From Echinicola soli (GTDB taxonomy: Bacteria > Bacteroidota > Bacteroidia > Cytophagales > Cyclobacteriaceae): a DNA stretch of 64,000 nucleotides. Below are positions 34,212-44,256 of this stretch, one piece after another (position 1 is the first letter of the stretch; each line of letters opens with the position of its first letter). The position numbers and the translations under genes were made by a program. The notes under the pieces were generated by a model, which saw only the letters and a program-made list of their open reading frames with translations, ran no database searches and was not told the origin of the DNA. The stretch lies in NCBI RefSeq assembly GCF_006575665.1, contig NZ_CP041253.1, positions 315,501 through 379,500 of the forward strand, in the 5' to 3' direction.

Positions 34212-37200
34212 ATGAAAAGGACTCCTTTTGACATAAACTTAAGATTCATTTATCTGTTTTTACCGTTATTATTGTGTCTGGCTACCCAAATATTCGTTTA
34301 CGGTCAAGGCTACAATGATAATGAATGGATCTTTGGATACTGTGGGCCAAACACGGAAAACAATTATATCTCTTTTGGCAAGGGAGACAATCCCAATGTC
34401 AATACGCTACCTGGAAGCATTGTAGTAGGACAAGACAATAATGCCATTGCCATTGACCCGCTGACGGGCGAACCGCTTTTTTACACTAACGGAGAACTGG
34501 TGTATAATTATCTAAACCAACCCATCCAAGGAGCTCCCAATGGTATTAATGGTGATTTTGAAGGTACGCAGACGGTGGCCATTGCCCCTTTAAGTTACGA
34601 TCCTGAAGGAGATCGGCTTTTTTATACATTTTACATTAGTCCATCAGGACAATTACTGTATTCTGTCATGGACATGAATGCACAAGGTGCAGCACCGGCA
34701 GATTCGCCACCAGCGGGTGAAGTGACCACCCTTGACGAACCTATTGGCCCGGCCTCTGGTGCCATCGCCGTAGTAAAAACACCCAGCTCCCCCAGCTATC
34801 TGATCAGTTTTGAAAGTGGAGAATTGATCTCCAGGGAAATCACGGAAACTGAAGGGGTATTTAACCAAACAGACAGCAGCCCTATAACCTTTGCGCCAGA
34901 AAAAATTGCTTTTGATGAGAATTCAGGCACCTTGGCCCTGATTCCAGAAAATGCCTCCGACCCGATTGTGCTGATGGACTTTGACACCAGCACAGGTAGT
35001 TTTTCAAACCCACGACCATTGGACCAATCCACTGGTGATGCTTCCGAAAATTATGGCGGAACAGGGCTTTCTCCCGATGGCGATTATTTTTATTATTCCA
35101 AAGATGACCAATTGCTAAGAATCCCTACTGACACGCTAGATGCCGATCCACAGGTGGTACCCACCACCAGTCCATCCGGAAACAACATCAGCCAAATCCA
35201 CGACATTAAAGTAGGCCCTGACGGCCAATTGTATTATATCTATCAAGAGGAAAATGATGATGCCTTTTATGTGGGCACCGTCGAAAACCCCGACAATACC
35301 GTTCTGGAAGAACTTACCGTAGACGACAATCCATTTGAAGGCACTGATTTTTGCGGAGACACTTTCCCGACCTTTGCTCCAAATGCAGACATCGACGTTT
35401 CAGTGGATTTCACCTATTCACCGGAAATGCCCTGTATGAACAATCCGCTGCAGATCACTTCACAGCTTACACCTCCCAATATCCCCGTGGAGTCATATGA
35501 GTGGGAGCTCAGCCCGCCTCCTACTGACCAAGACGGGGAAGAAATCGAACTGGACCTGACTGAAGAGCACCTGCTCCTGCCTGCTGATGCGACCAGCGAA
35601 CAAAATATCAACGTCACCCTTACGGTAACCTTGGCAGATGGCAGCACGCAGACTTCCAGCCAATCCATCACCTTTCAGGAAAACAACCTACAGGCCAGCT
35701 TTACCCCTTCGGACACTACTACCTGCCTGACCTGCATCGACCTAAATGAAATGCTGGAGGTCAGCTCCGGTGAAGAAGGCCAAGGTGGCTCCGGTGGCGG
35801 AGGCGGTGGTGGTATCCCCGGTATCCCTGGAGGGGGCGGCGGCGGAGGTGGCCAAGATGGCGGCTCCGACTATGAATATTTCTGGTCCAACAAAAAAGAG
35901 GAAGGCTGGATCCCTGAAGGTGCTAACGAAGTCTGTGATCCAGGCACCTATTGGGTGCTTGCCCGTGAACAAGGCTCTTCATGCTACGTCTACGCCGAAA
36001 CTACCGTCAAAATGTGGGATCCTGTGGCCAACGAAAAAGTAGATGACCAAACCAATAATATCTGGTATTTCGGCAATAATGCCGGACTGGACTTTAACCC
36101 TGATCCTGACGACCCCAATGCTCCTTCTCCACGCCCTGTAGAAGTCCCTGATGGACATCCGGGCTGGACCATTCCAGAGGGAACGACCACCATTTCGGAC
36201 CAAGCAGGACAGGTGCTGTTCTACACTGATGGCCAGACGGTCTGGGACCTGAACGGCAATCCCATGCAGGATGGCACAAATATCGGCGGCGACAATACCT
36301 CCGCCCAAAGTGTCATTGCCGTAAAAGTACCGCAGGAACAAACCCTGTATTACCTCTTCACCACCCAAACTTCTGGTGGCAACTCAACCACCAAATTTTC
36401 CCTGGTGGATATCAAAGGGGAAAACCAAAACGGCGTGGGCAGTGTGGTCAGCGGGGACAACTTTCTCTTTAGTCCGGGCACCGAGCAGTCTGCTGCCATT
36501 GCCTCGGGAGACACCACTTGGGTGATGTTCCATGAAATGGGCAATAATACTTTCCGAGCATACCCCACCACCTCCCAAGGGATTGGGCAGGTAGTGACCA
36601 GCGACGTGGGCACCACTCACAGTTTTGGCAATTCGGCAGGCTCAATGAAGTTCAGTCCTGATGGTGAAAAATTGGCCGTGACCATCATCGACGGTAATGG
36701 ATGCAGCTTTGTGGATGTCTTCGATTTTGATGAAGAATCCGGCGAACTGAGTGAATATGCTACCCTTGACCTGGGCTGCGACGATGAGGTTTACGGACTG
36801 GAATTTGGGGGGGACAGCAATAAGATCTTTGTCTCCTACCAAAACGGCAAGGGCATCGAAGAATACCAAATCCAAGCTCCCAGTGATGACGACGATGACA
36901 ACAACTGCCCATCCTGCTTCGAAAACGCTGCTGACCAAGCCGCACTGGAACAATGCATTGAGGACAATGTCAATCTGCTGGCCAACAGCTCTGGCACTAA
37001 CTTTGGTGCCATCCAAATGGGACCAAACGGCCAAATTTACGTCGCCATCCCAGGTGCCACCAACATCGGCACAATCAACCCCGGCTCAGATTGTGACAAT
37101 TCCACTTACAGTCAACAACAGGCCGTCTCCACCGAAGGCGGCACCAGCAACCTTGGGCTCCCTGCTTATGCCCAAAACAGCGGCAGTAATATTCCCGACC

Positions 37201-39830
37201 CTGAAATAGCAGGCCCGGAAAGCCTGTGTTTGCAAGATGGTTTAGCCCTGGGGGAATTTGAAGGTGGCGGAGAACCGGATATTGACACCTACACCTGGAC
37301 CATTCTGGATATGGATGGCCAAGAAGTGTTTTCCACTTCCGGACCTGGCGATGAATACCAGATCATGGAATATGAATTTGATTCGGCAGGTACTTATACC
37401 GTCACCTTGGACGTGGAGCGCTGCGGAAACCCCGATTATTATAACGGCGAGCTGACCGTGGAAGTCATTGGTCCTCCACCATTGACGCTGACCGACGATA
37501 TTACGCTTTGTAGCGGCAGCCCGGTTACGCTGACGGCCATTGATGATTATGATCCTGCTGAAGGGCTTTACATCTTCGAATGGACCAATGCGGCGGGGGA
37601 AATCCTGGGCAATACCAATTCTATCGAAGTTACCGAGGAAAGCATTTACACTGTCAGTGTAGTGCTGGCCAATACTGACGAGGAAGACCCGACCTTTCAG
37701 GCCTGTTCTGCTTCCGCTTCCGTCTTTGTTGGCCCTGCGTTTGATTTTGAGCTGACACAAGATGCAGAAACATCCTGTTATGAGGAAAATTATATCAATT
37801 TCGCCCCGGATACGCCCGTTTCGGGCGAATGGGCCTACCAGTTGCAGGGCTCCACAGAAGCCCCTACTGTTTTGGGAGAGGGCTACGAATGGGAAGTAGC
37901 AGTGGAAGCGCTTCCTGCTCCCGGAACCTATGACATTATATTCAGAGCAGAAGACCCGATCTTGGAAGGTTGTACAGTAGAAAAACGTGCCGAACTGGTC
38001 GTGGCTCCCTTGCCTGAAGTTGAGGTCAATGTCATCTCCCCCACCAGTGACTGTGACGATCCCAGTGGGAGCTTTGAATTCACCATGCTTTCGGATGCAG
38101 AGACGGTTAAGATAGTAGAGCTGAATGAGGAATTTCCCAATGTAAGCGAAGGGGAAACCATCGGCCCATTCGAGGACTTGGCTCCTGGAGTGTATACCAT
38201 TACGGCAGAAAACGAAGGATGTACTTATACGGAAACAGTCAGCATCGAAAACACCAATCCGCCGGATGGGCTGGATGACTTCAGTATTGTGACTACGGCC
38301 GAGCGCTGTACCAGTGACGGTATATTGGATGGAAGAATATCGATCACGTTCCCTGTGGATGGCTCCATCACTTCAGCTAACTATGTCATCACCAGGGAAG
38401 AGGACGGGGAGCAGTTTACCGGCTCTACGGACAATATGCCTTTAGCGGTTCCTCATGGCACCTATGCCATTGAAATCTCCACACCGGATGGTTGTGCAGT
38501 GACAGCACCTCAGACGTATGAAATCCAAGAAAAAGCATTGGTCAACTTCAGCGTGCCTTCGGCACCATTGGCTTGTGAAATTTTCTTCTTTGAGCCAGAA
38601 AACGCAGACGATATCGACTACACCATCACAGGCCCTGATGGCATGGACATCAGTCCCCAGCCAAATGGCCTTTATCCATTGGGCCAAGAAGGAGTTTACC
38701 AGGTCCGGGGAGAAGATCCAAATGGGGTGGATTGTCCTCGGGTCCGGGAAATGGATTTGACATTGACCGGTCAGGTGGAGTATTCTTTGGAAGGCCCATT
38801 TTATGACTGTGAAACCGGACTTAGGTATGAAGCGGAAATAGATCCTGCTTTTGATGAAGCAGACTATGTTTATCTCTGGAGGACCTTTCCGCAGGGAGAG
38901 ATCATAGGACGAGAACGGATCTTTACGCCTACCCGTGAAGGCACCTATACCTTGGATGTACAGCCCCGAAATGGTGCCGGCTGCCCTGCTCCTTGGATAG
39001 AATTTGACGTTCCGGTCATCGTCCGTAACATTCCGGTCGAACTTACCTTGGAAACAGGCATTTGCTCGGATAGTCCGGAGGGCACTCTTAGTGCTGGCTT
39101 TGACGCACCAGCGTCCGCCAATATTGAAGTCGCCTGGTTTAGGACGGATCAAAATGGCAACTTCACTATTAGAATGTCTGAATTTGATGGTGAATCAACC
39201 ATTTCCGTTACAGAAGCCGATACCTATCAAGTCCAATTGATCAATTCCACCAACGGCCAACAATGTACCGTGGGCTCGGATGAAATCACTGTATTGAGTT
39301 CTGATGCCGAACCGCCTCAGCTGGAAGAAAGCTATACCATTTGTGCCGCAGAAGGCATTACAGAAACCTTGGAAACAGAAGGAAACTGGCAGACCTATGA
39401 ATGGTGGAGAGAGGATCAGCTCATCAGCACTGACCCCACTTTCACCCCGACCGAAAAAGGAAATTACACATTGATCGTAACGGATGCGGCAGCTTGCTCA
39501 TTTGCGGTTACCTTTGAGGTCATCGAAGACTGTGGTCTACAGGTCACCACGCCTGACGCCCTTATTCCCGGAGATCCGGAGCGGAATTTCGTCGTCTATG
39601 TCAATGACTTTGTGGACGAGATTTCGGTATTGATCTATAATCGCTGGGGCGAGCTGATTTTCCACTGTATCCAGCAAAACATTCCTGAAAATGCCCCGTT
39701 CTGCCCCTGGGACGGAAAAGTCAACGACAAAAAAGTACCTGTCGGAACCTATCCGGTGGTAATCAAGTTAAAAAGCAATGCCCAAGGAATAGAACAAACC
39801 ATTAAAAAAGCTATAGTTGTAATTGAATAA
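34212..39830 (+). CDS. Giant type IX-secreted adhesin-like protein (type B C-terminal domain)
   Basis: 1872 residues with a signal peptide (about 1-32, ending FVYGQ). Two related modules follow: one starting NEWIFGYCGPN (about residue 37) and one starting NIWYFGNNAGLDF (about 617), each continuing to LFYTNG or LFYTDG. Between them, residues 519-552, is a glycine-rich linker. From about 1000 on there are repeated Ig/PKD-like beta domains with paired Cys. The last 85 residues (ISVLIYNRWGELIFH, then WDGKVNDKKVPVGTY) are the 'gliding motility-associated' type B sorting domain. It is probably a surface adhesin, like SprB, served by the divergent PorP/SprF protein. Confidence 0.85.
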   Translation: MKRTPFDINLRFIYLFLPLLLCLATQIFVYGQGYNDNEWIFGYCGPNTENNYISFGKGDNPNVNTLPGSIVVGQDNNAIAIDPLTGEPLFYTNGELVYNYLNQPIQGAPNGINGDFEGTQTVAIAPLSYDPEGDRLFYTFYISPSGQLLYSVMDMNAQGAAPADSPPAGEVTTLDEPIGPASGAIAVVKTPSSPSYLISFESGELISREITETEGVFNQTDSSPITFAPEKIAFDENSGTLALIPENASDPIVLMDFDTSTGSFSNPRPLDQSTGDASENYGGTGLSPDGDYFYYSKDDQLLRIPTDTLDADPQVVPTTSPSGNNISQIHDIKVGPDGQLYYIYQEENDDAFYVGTVENPDNTVLEELTVDDNPFEGTDFCGDTFPTFAPNADIDVSVDFTYSPEMPCMNNPLQITSQLTPPNIPVESYEWELSPPPTDQDGEEIELDLTEEHLLLPADATSEQNINVTLTVTLADGSTQTSSQSITFQENNLQASFTPSDTTTCLTCIDLNEMLEVSSGEEGQGGSGGGGGGGIPGIPGGGGGGGGQDGGSDYEYFWSNKKEEGWIPEGANEVCDPGTYWVLAREQGSSCYVYAETTVKMWDPVANEKVDDQTNNIWYFGNNAGLDFNPDPDDPNAPSPRPVEVPDGHPGWTIPEGTTTISDQAGQVLFYTDGQTVWDLNGNPMQDGTNIGGDNTSAQSVIAVKVPQEQTLYYLFTTQTSGGNSTTKFSLVDIKGENQNGVGSVVSGDNFLFSPGTEQSAAIASGDTTWVMFHEMGNNTFRAYPTTSQGIGQVVTSDVGTTHSFGNSAGSMKFSPDGEKLAVTIIDGNGCSFVDVFDFDEESGELSEYATLDLGCDDEVYGLEFGGDSNKIFVSYQNGKGIEEYQIQAPSDDDDDNNCPSCFENAADQAALEQCIEDNVNLLANSSGTNFGAIQMGPNGQIYVAIPGATNIGTINPGSDCDNSTYSQQQAVSTEGGTSNLGLPAYAQNSGSNIPDPEIAGPESLCLQDGLALGEFEGGGEPDIDTYTWTILDMDGQEVFSTSGPGDEYQIMEYEFDSAGTYTVTLDVERCGNPDYYNGELTVEVIGPPPLTLTDDITLCSGSPVTLTAIDDYDPAEGLYIFEWTNAAGEILGNTNSIEVTEESIYTVSVVLANTDEEDPTFQACSASASVFVGPAFDFELTQDAETSCYEENYINFAPDTPVSGEWAYQLQGSTEAPTVLGEGYEWEVAVEALPAPGTYDIIFRAEDPILEGCTVEKRAELVVAPLPEVEVNVISPTSDCDDPSGSFEFTMLSDAETVKIVELNEEFPNVSEGETIGPFEDLAPGVYTITAENEGCTYTETVSIENTNPPDGLDDFSIVTTAERCTSDGILDGRISITFPVDGSITSANYVITREEDGEQFTGSTDNMPLAVPHGTYAIEISTPDGCAVTAPQTYEIQEKALVNFSVPSAPLACEIFFFEPENADDIDYTITGPDGMDISPQPNGLYPLGQEGVYQVRGEDPNGVDCPRVREMDLTLTGQVEYSLEGPFYDCETGLRYEAEIDPAFDEADYVYLWRTFPQGEIIGRERIFTPTREGTYTLDVQPRNGAGCPAPWIEFDVPVIVRNIPVELTLETGICSDSPEGTLSAGFDAPASANIEVAWFRTDQNGNFTIRMSEFDGESTISVTEADTYQVQLINSTNGQQCTVGSDEITVLSSDAEPPQLEESYTICAAEGITETLETEGNWQTYEWWREDQLISTDPTFTPTEKGNYTLIVTDAAACSFAVTFEVIEDCGLQVTTPDALIPGDPERNFVVYVNDFVDEISVLIYNRWGELIFHCIQQNIPENAPFCPWDGKVNDKKVPVGTYPVVIKLKSNAQGIEQTIKKAIVVIE

Positions 39831-39832
39831 AT

Positions 39833-40585
39833 ATGATCGCATTGATTTCTCCGGCAAAGACGCTGGATATGAGTACTACTGACATTCCACTGGCCACGCA
39901 GCCAGACTTTAAGACCGACATCAAAGCCCTGGTCAGCATCATGAAAAAAAAATCTGCCGGTGACATTAAGCAACTAATGAAAGTAAGCGATAATATCGCC
40001 CAGCTGAATGAAGAACGCTACCATAATTTTCACAAGGATTTTACTTCCAAAAACTCCAAGCAGGCACTACTGGCCTTCAAAGGGGACGTTTATCGCAGCA
40101 TGGCCGTAGACGATTACTCGGAAGAAGACCTTGCCTTTGCCCAAGACCATCTACGCATCCTTTCTGGGCTCTACGGACTCCTAAAACCCATGGACCTGAT
40201 CCAGCCTTATCGTTTGGAAATGGGCATCAGTCTGGAAAACAAAAAAGGCAAAAACCTCTATGAATACTGGGGCACCAAAATCTCCAAAGCCATCAACAAA
40301 GCTGCTGAGGGCCAACCTGTGATCAATTTGGCATCACAGGAATATGCCAAATCCGTGGACAAAAAAGCACTAAAATCCCCCATGATCCAAGTCAACTTCA
40401 AAGAGCACCGGGATGGCAAATACAAAATCATCGGCATCTTTGCGAAGCAGGCGAGGGGCATGATGGCGGATCATATCATCAAGCATAAAATCACCGATCC
40501 TGAACAATTGAAGCTATTTAACCGGGAAGGTTATGAATTTTCCGAACCACAGAGCAAGGAAAATGAGTGGATTTTCGTTAGGTAA
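39833..40585 (+). CDS. yaaA: Peroxide stress protein YaaA (DUF328)
   Basis: A 250-residue protein beginning MIALISPAKTLDM, the invariant start of the YaaA/UPF0246 family. Further conserved stretches are ALLAFKGDVYRSM, LRILSGLYGLLKPMDLIQPYRLEMG, NLASQEYAKSV and KQARGMMADHIIK. E. coli YaaA limits intracellular free iron during hydrogen peroxide stress and has DNA-binding activity. The ATG lies two bases after the stop of the giant adhesin gene, so it can be co-transcribed with it, though a functional link is not apparent. A terminator follows at 40610-40646. Confidence 0.93.
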   Translation: MIALISPAKTLDMSTTDIPLATQPDFKTDIKALVSIMKKKSAGDIKQLMKVSDNIAQLNEERYHNFHKDFTSKNSKQALLAFKGDVYRSMAVDDYSEEDLAFAQDHLRILSGLYGLLKPMDLIQPYRLEMGISLENKKGKNLYEYWGTKISKAINKAAEGQPVINLASQEYAKSVDKKALKSPMIQVNFKEHRDGKYKIIGIFAKQARGMMADHIIKHKITDPEQLKLFNREGYEFSEPQSKENEWIFVR

Positions 40586-40609
40586 TTAAATAGAATAATA
40601 GTTAAAGAG

Positions 40610-40646
40610 AATCCCGTGACGACCCATTGGTCTCCGGGATTTTTTT
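40610..40646 (+). terminator. Rho-independent terminator after yaaA
   Basis: AATCCCG (40610-40616) pairs with CGGGATT (40635-40641) and is followed by a run of T to 40646. It closes the adhesin-yaaA transcription unit just before the RlpA gene. Confidence 0.7.
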
Positions 40647-40664
40647 ACACCTCGATCATTTCTC

Positions 40665-41030
40665 ATGAAAAAGCATCTTTTTGTTGGACTTGTAATAGTA
40701 TTCCTGATGAGTGCTTGCTCTGCAAGCCGTAAGACCACCTCCAGCCGCATCGAAAAAGGCCAAGCCAGTTACTATGCCGATAAGTTCATAGGCCGGAAAA
40801 CAGCAAGTGGAGAGCGCTATCAGGCCGGGAAAATGACCGCGGCACATCGCTCCCTACCGTTCGGCACTGTCGTAAAAGTCAAAAATCTCCGCAACGGAAA
40901 AACCGTCAAGGTCCGCATCAACGACCGGGGGCCGTTTGTCCGGGGACGTATCATCGATGTGTCCAAAAAAGCAGCAAGGCAACTGGACATGATCCGCTCC
41001 GGTGTGGTACCGGTGGAGGTGAGGTATTAA
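40665..41030 (+). CDS. RlpA-family septal ring lytic transglycosylase-like lipoprotein
   Basis: A small 121-residue lipoprotein (signal [14 protein letters not shown] with lipobox Cys at residue 18) consisting of a single double-psi beta-barrel RlpA domain. Conserved features are [52 protein letters not shown] and AARQL. The catalytic Asp of the family (NDRGPF) is present. It lacks the SPOR domain of longer RlpA proteins. RlpA cleaves denuded glycan strands in Pseudomonas; activity varies across species. Confidence 0.9.
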   Translation: MKKHLFVGLVIVFLMSACSASRKTTSSRIEKGQASYYADKFIGRKTASGERYQAGKMTAAHRSLPFGTVVKVKNLRNGKTVKVRINDRGPFVRGRIIDVSKKAARQLDMIRSGVVPVEVRY

Positions 41031-41140
41031 GGGAAGGTTTGAAGGTTCTGACAAGAATGTAGTCTGGAGCACACCCTATTATGTCCCATCTTCCTATGTG
41101 CTTGTTTCAGAAATATTGCAGCATATATCCCCCTTTCGGA

Positions 41141-41225
41141 TCAAGCGGAAAAGTTGGGGGGATTAGGCTTGGTTTCGATAGCATGCAGATGATGCAGATT
41201 AATAAGATTTACGCTGATTTTTTAT
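41141..41225 (+). repeat. Dispersed repeat, part B (first copy)
   Basis: About 85 bp beginning TCAAGCGGAAAAGTTG and including TTGGTTTCGATAGCA and TGCAGATTAATAAGATTT, almost identical to the reverse complement of 51232-51316. A partial further copy of the start (AAGCGAAAAAGTTGAGGG) appears at about 41486-41503. The whole stretch 41031-41723 is without genes. Confidence 0.75.
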
Positions 41226-41245
41226 AATAAACGCGATTTAAAATA

Positions 41246-41353
41246 CCGTCATAGCGAGGAAGTATAGCCTGTCCCGAGCTATCGGGAACGTGGCAATCCC
41301 GTATTAAGAAAACGAGATTGCTTCACTCCGTTGCTCTGCATTCGCAATGACGG
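41246..41353. repeat. REP-like element inserted in the dispersed repeat
   Basis: 108 bp bounded by CCGTCATAGCGA and TCGCAATGACGG, an 11-of-12 inverted repeat, with an internal GAGATTGCTTC and a hairpin CCCGAGCTATCGGG (41272-41285). It separates parts B and A of a repeat that are contiguous in the copy at 51.1-51.3 kb. It belongs to the same family as the elements at 24363-24545 and 29008-29041. Confidence 0.7.
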
Positions 41354-41378
41354 ATTTATACTGATTTTATAATCTACA

Positions 41379-41470
41379 CATTCCTATTGCTACATTAAAG
41401 AGAAATATGCTTACCAAAACCACCTGGAAATCTCTCATCTTCCAGAAATATAGCTTGGTCCTCAAAATGT
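41379..41470 (+). repeat. Dispersed repeat, part A (first copy)
   Basis: Contains CATTCCTATTGCTA and a 29-bp block (41397-41425) identical to the reverse complement of 51175-51203. The motif CAGAAATATxGCTTG within it recurs at about 41108 and 41664 in the same gap and in the second copy. Confidence 0.75.
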
Positions 41471-41723
41471 GCTAAAAAGGAGGCAAGCGAAAAAGTTGAG
41501 GGCATGAATCCCTTTATTTCAATAGGATTTCTTTTTTGTTTTTTTGCCACAAAGATTCTAAGACCCAAAGCTGTTTGTTTTCCATGAAATTTGAAATCCG
41601 CCTACAAAAAACTTCGTGTCTTGGCGACTTCGTGGCGACATACCAAATGAATATAAATCTTCTCCCGCCCCCAGAAATATTGCTTGCCCCCCTTTCCCCA
41701 GTAAACTCCCTTATGGAACAAAT

Positions 41724-41755
41724 AAAAAAAGCTACCTCATTTGAAGTAGCTTTTT
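41724..41755. terminator. Bidirectional terminator downstream of pgk
   Basis: GCTAC (41731-41735) pairs with GTAGC (41746-41750). The stem is flanked by an A run on the left and a T run on the right, so it can end transcription from both strands. It lies 24 bp after the pgk stop on the minus strand. Confidence 0.7.
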
Positions 41756-41778
41756 GGATTCATATCAAAAATTAGTGA

Positions 41779-42978
41779 TCAAGGCTCTAGCGCCTTCACA
41801 CCTGGCAATTCTTTTCCTTCCATGTACTCGAGCAAAGCACCTCCTCCTGTGGATACAAAAGATACTTTTTCACCAAAACCGAATTTATTCACTGCAGCAG
41901 CAGAATCACCGCCACCGATCAAGCTGAATGCGCCTCCTTCAGTAGCGGCCACTACCGCCTCAGCTACAGCTTTGGTTCCTTTGTCGAAGCTTTCCATCTC
42001 GAAAACACCCATTGGTCCGTTCCAAAGGATGGTTTTGGAATCTTTGATGACATCGGCAAAAATCTTTCTGGTTTCTTCTCCAATGTCAAGGCCCATCCAG
42101 CCATCTGGGATCTGGCCGCTTTTGGAAACTCCTTGTTCTGCATCATTGGCAAATTCCTTGGATGTAATGTTGTCCACTGGCAGGTACAAGTTCACACCTT
42201 TGGCCTTGGCTTTCGCTTCCAGCTCTTTGGTCAGCTCCATCTTGTCCGCTTCCAGCAGCGAATCACCAATGCTTCCTCCTTTTGCCTTGGCAAAGGTATA
42301 GGACATTCCTCCTCCAATAATCAGGTTATCCACCTTATCGAGTAATTTCTCGATGATCAATATCTTGTCGGAGATTTTGGCCCCGCCCATGATCGCTGTC
42401 AATGGTCTCACGGGGTTACCAAGCACTTTATCGGCATTCTCCAATTCAGAAAGCATTAGGTAGCCACACACCTTGTCATTGAAGTTTTCTGCAACAATGG
42501 CGGTAGAAGCATGGGCACGGTGTGCTGTTCCGAATGCATCGTTCACATAAATATCGCCAAGCGTCGCCAGTTTTTTGGCAAATCCAGCATCTCCTTTTGT
42601 TTCCTCGTCATAGAAACGAAGATTTTCCAGCAGCAGTACCTCGCCACCTTTCAGGGCAGCAGCTACTTGCATCGCTTCATCGCCGATACAGTCAGGAGCA
42701 AATTTCACCGGATGGTCCAGTGCTTTCTCCAAATCCAGCAGGATATGTTTTAGCGAAAATCGTTCATCAGTTCCGCCTTTTGGACGGCCTAGGTGAGACA
42801 TCAAAATCACCGACCCCCCATCATTCAATATCTTGTTGATGGTAGGCAATGCCGCTTGGATCCGAGTGTCATCAGTAACTTTAAAATTAGCGTCCAGCGG
42901 CACGTTAAAGTCCACTCGTACCAACGCTCTTTTCCCTTCAAAATTAAGGTTGTCAACAGATTTTATCCTACTGTTCAT
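41779..42978 (-). CDS. pgk: Phosphoglycerate kinase
   Basis: Glycolytic enzyme that transfers phosphate between 1,3-bisphosphoglycerate and ADP. Signature motifs in order: [12 protein letters not shown] (substrate-binding Asp/Asn), [22 protein letters not shown], the hinge region [13 protein letters not shown], and the nucleotide-binding [10 protein letters not shown] and [17 protein letters not shown]. Its 399 residues are normal for bacterial PGK. It is monocistronic, with a strong terminator at 41724-41755. Confidence 0.97.
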   Translation of the reverse strand: MNSRIKSVDNLNFEGKRALVRVDFNVPLDANFKVTDDTRIQAALPTINKILNDGGSVILMSHLGRPKGGTDERFSLKHILLDLEKALDHPVKFAPDCIGDEAMQVAAALKGGEVLLLENLRFYDEETKGDAGFAKKLATLGDIYVNDAFGTAHRAHASTAIVAENFNDKVCGYLMLSELENADKVLGNPVRPLTAIMGGAKISDKILIIEKLLDKVDNLIIGGGMSYTFAKAKGGSIGDSLLEADKMELTKELEAKAKAKGVNLYLPVDNITSKEFANDAEQGVSKSGQIPDGWMGLDIGEETRKIFADVIKDSKTILWNGPMGVFEMESFDKGTKAVAEAVVAATEGGAFSLIGGGDSAAAVNKFGFGEKVSFVSTGGGALLEYMEGKELPGVKALEP

Positions 42979-43293
42979 GGTTAAATAGGTTTTATATGAT
43001 TTATTTCTTTAAGTTATTGTAAAATACCGGCCCTTCGACTCTAACTGGCGCAAAACCAGGCTTCGCTGGCTGTCTGACAGCTTCACTCAGGAACCGATTT
43101 GGTGAAATCCCCTCTGTCACCTATCAGGGGAAGCCTCAGCCAGTTGGAAATCCTTATACCTTGTTCACTGGGCAATCTGTACAATACTTTTGCCCATCTT
43201 TATTCTTGATTCTTTACTCTAATCTTGCTACTAGCTACTTGGGTCTCATAACTAGTATCTCAATACTCATGTCTGTTGTATCAAGTCTCACAC
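42979..43293. other. Gene-free stretch with a 104-bp inverted-repeat structure
   Basis: TAACTGGC (43042-43049) is inverted as GCCAGTT (43139-43145). Inside are GCTGTC-T-GACAGC-type and CCCCT...AGGGG pairings, so the stretch can form a branched stem. It has no coding frame that I can support. It may be another intergenic repeat element or a structured leader; no second copy was found in this window. Confidence 0.4.
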
Positions 43294-44256
43294 CTAACGT
43301 GCAGCTGCCCTTCTCAGTCGATCATTAACGGCTTTCCCAAGGCCTTTTTCGGGCATTTCGCCAGACAAGATCACACTTACATCCTGCTTATCCAAATACC
43401 GCATAGCTGCAAACAAATTCTGTGCTGCTTCTTTATAATCCCCCGATGCACTCAACGTACGCTGGTAATCAGCCGGTACGCCATCAAAAGCCTTGCTAAA
43501 ACTTAGCACGCCAAATTTCTCGCCTTTCTCCAAATAATGTGGTACCAACTGCTCCAAATCACCTACAACAAATGGAATTCGTGGAGCATAGTGGCTTTTT
43601 AACATTCCAGGGGACTTCGGATTACTACTGGACTGTGGCAAAATCAGGACATTTCCTACCACCTTTTTGATGTCAGAAACCTCTACCCCACCTAAGCGGT
43701 AGATAGTGATCTGTCCTTCTTCCACTCCTACAATCGTACTTTCCAGTCCTATCTGGCAATTGCCACCATCCAGCACATAGTCGATCTTTCCATCCAGTTG
43801 GTCCACCACATGACTTGCACATGTAGGGCTAATATAGCCAAAAGGATTGGCACTTGGTGCTGCCAAAGGGAAATCCAATGACAACAGCAGCTCCCGGGTC
43901 AACGGATGGCTGGGAACCCTCACGGCCACTTGGTCCAGTCCGCTCGTTACCAAATCGGGAACGATGTTCTTCTTCGGAAGAAGCAGTGTCAAAGGTCCAG
44001 GCCAAAACGCTTTGGCGAGCGCTTCCAGCTCTGACGGCATCGCTGTAGTATATTCACTGATCTGCTCGATGCTGCCTGTATGTACAATCAGCGGATCAAA
44101 GCTTGGTCGGTTTTTGGTTTCGAATATTTTACTTACAGCTTCTGCATTCAGGGCATTTCCTGCCAATCCATACACCGTTTCTGTAGGAATCCCTACCAGC
44201 TCGCCCTTTTCCAAGAGCCATTTGGCCTTGTTGATATCCTTTCCGATTGTAGTCAT
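43294..44256 (-). CDS. L-threonylcarbamoyladenylate synthase (Sua5/YrdC type)
   Basis: Makes threonylcarbamoyl-AMP, the first step of t6A37 tRNA modification. The N-terminal YrdC domain (about 1-200) has GELVGIPTETVYGLAGNA, KNRPSFDPLIVH, FWPGPLTLLL and the substrate-binding SANPFGYISPT; a linker PGMLKSHYAP leads to the C-terminal Sua5 domain. With 320 residues it is the long Sua5 form, not the short TsaC. Its ATG overlaps the last base of the TPR lipoprotein stop, so the two are co-expressed. Confidence 0.93.
   Translation of the reverse strand: MTTIGKDINKAKWLLEKGELVGIPTETVYGLAGNALNAEAVSKIFETKNRPSFDPLIVHTGSIEQISEYTTAMPSELEALAKAFWPGPLTLLLPKKNIVPDLVTSGLDQVAVRVPSHPLTRELLLSLDFPLAAPSANPFGYISPTCASHVVDQLDGKIDYVLDGGNCQIGLESTIVGVEEGQITIYRLGGVEVSDIKKVVGNVLILPQSSSNPKSPGMLKSHYAPRIPFVVGDLEQLVPHYLEKGEKFGVLSFSKAFDGVPADYQRTLSASGDYKEAAQNLFAAMRYLDKQDVSVILSGEMPEKGLGKAVNDRLRRAAAR

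Noticed and set aside
38442..39152. 236-residue minus-strand frame inside the giant adhesin gene
   Set aside because: It lies opposite a repetitive, GC-biased coding region; its translation is rich in Arg, Cys and Phe without domain pattern, typical of an antisense shadow.
41536..41775. 79-residue plus-strand frame after the RlpA gene
   Set aside because: It overlaps intergenic repeats and the pgk terminator; it is not protein-like.
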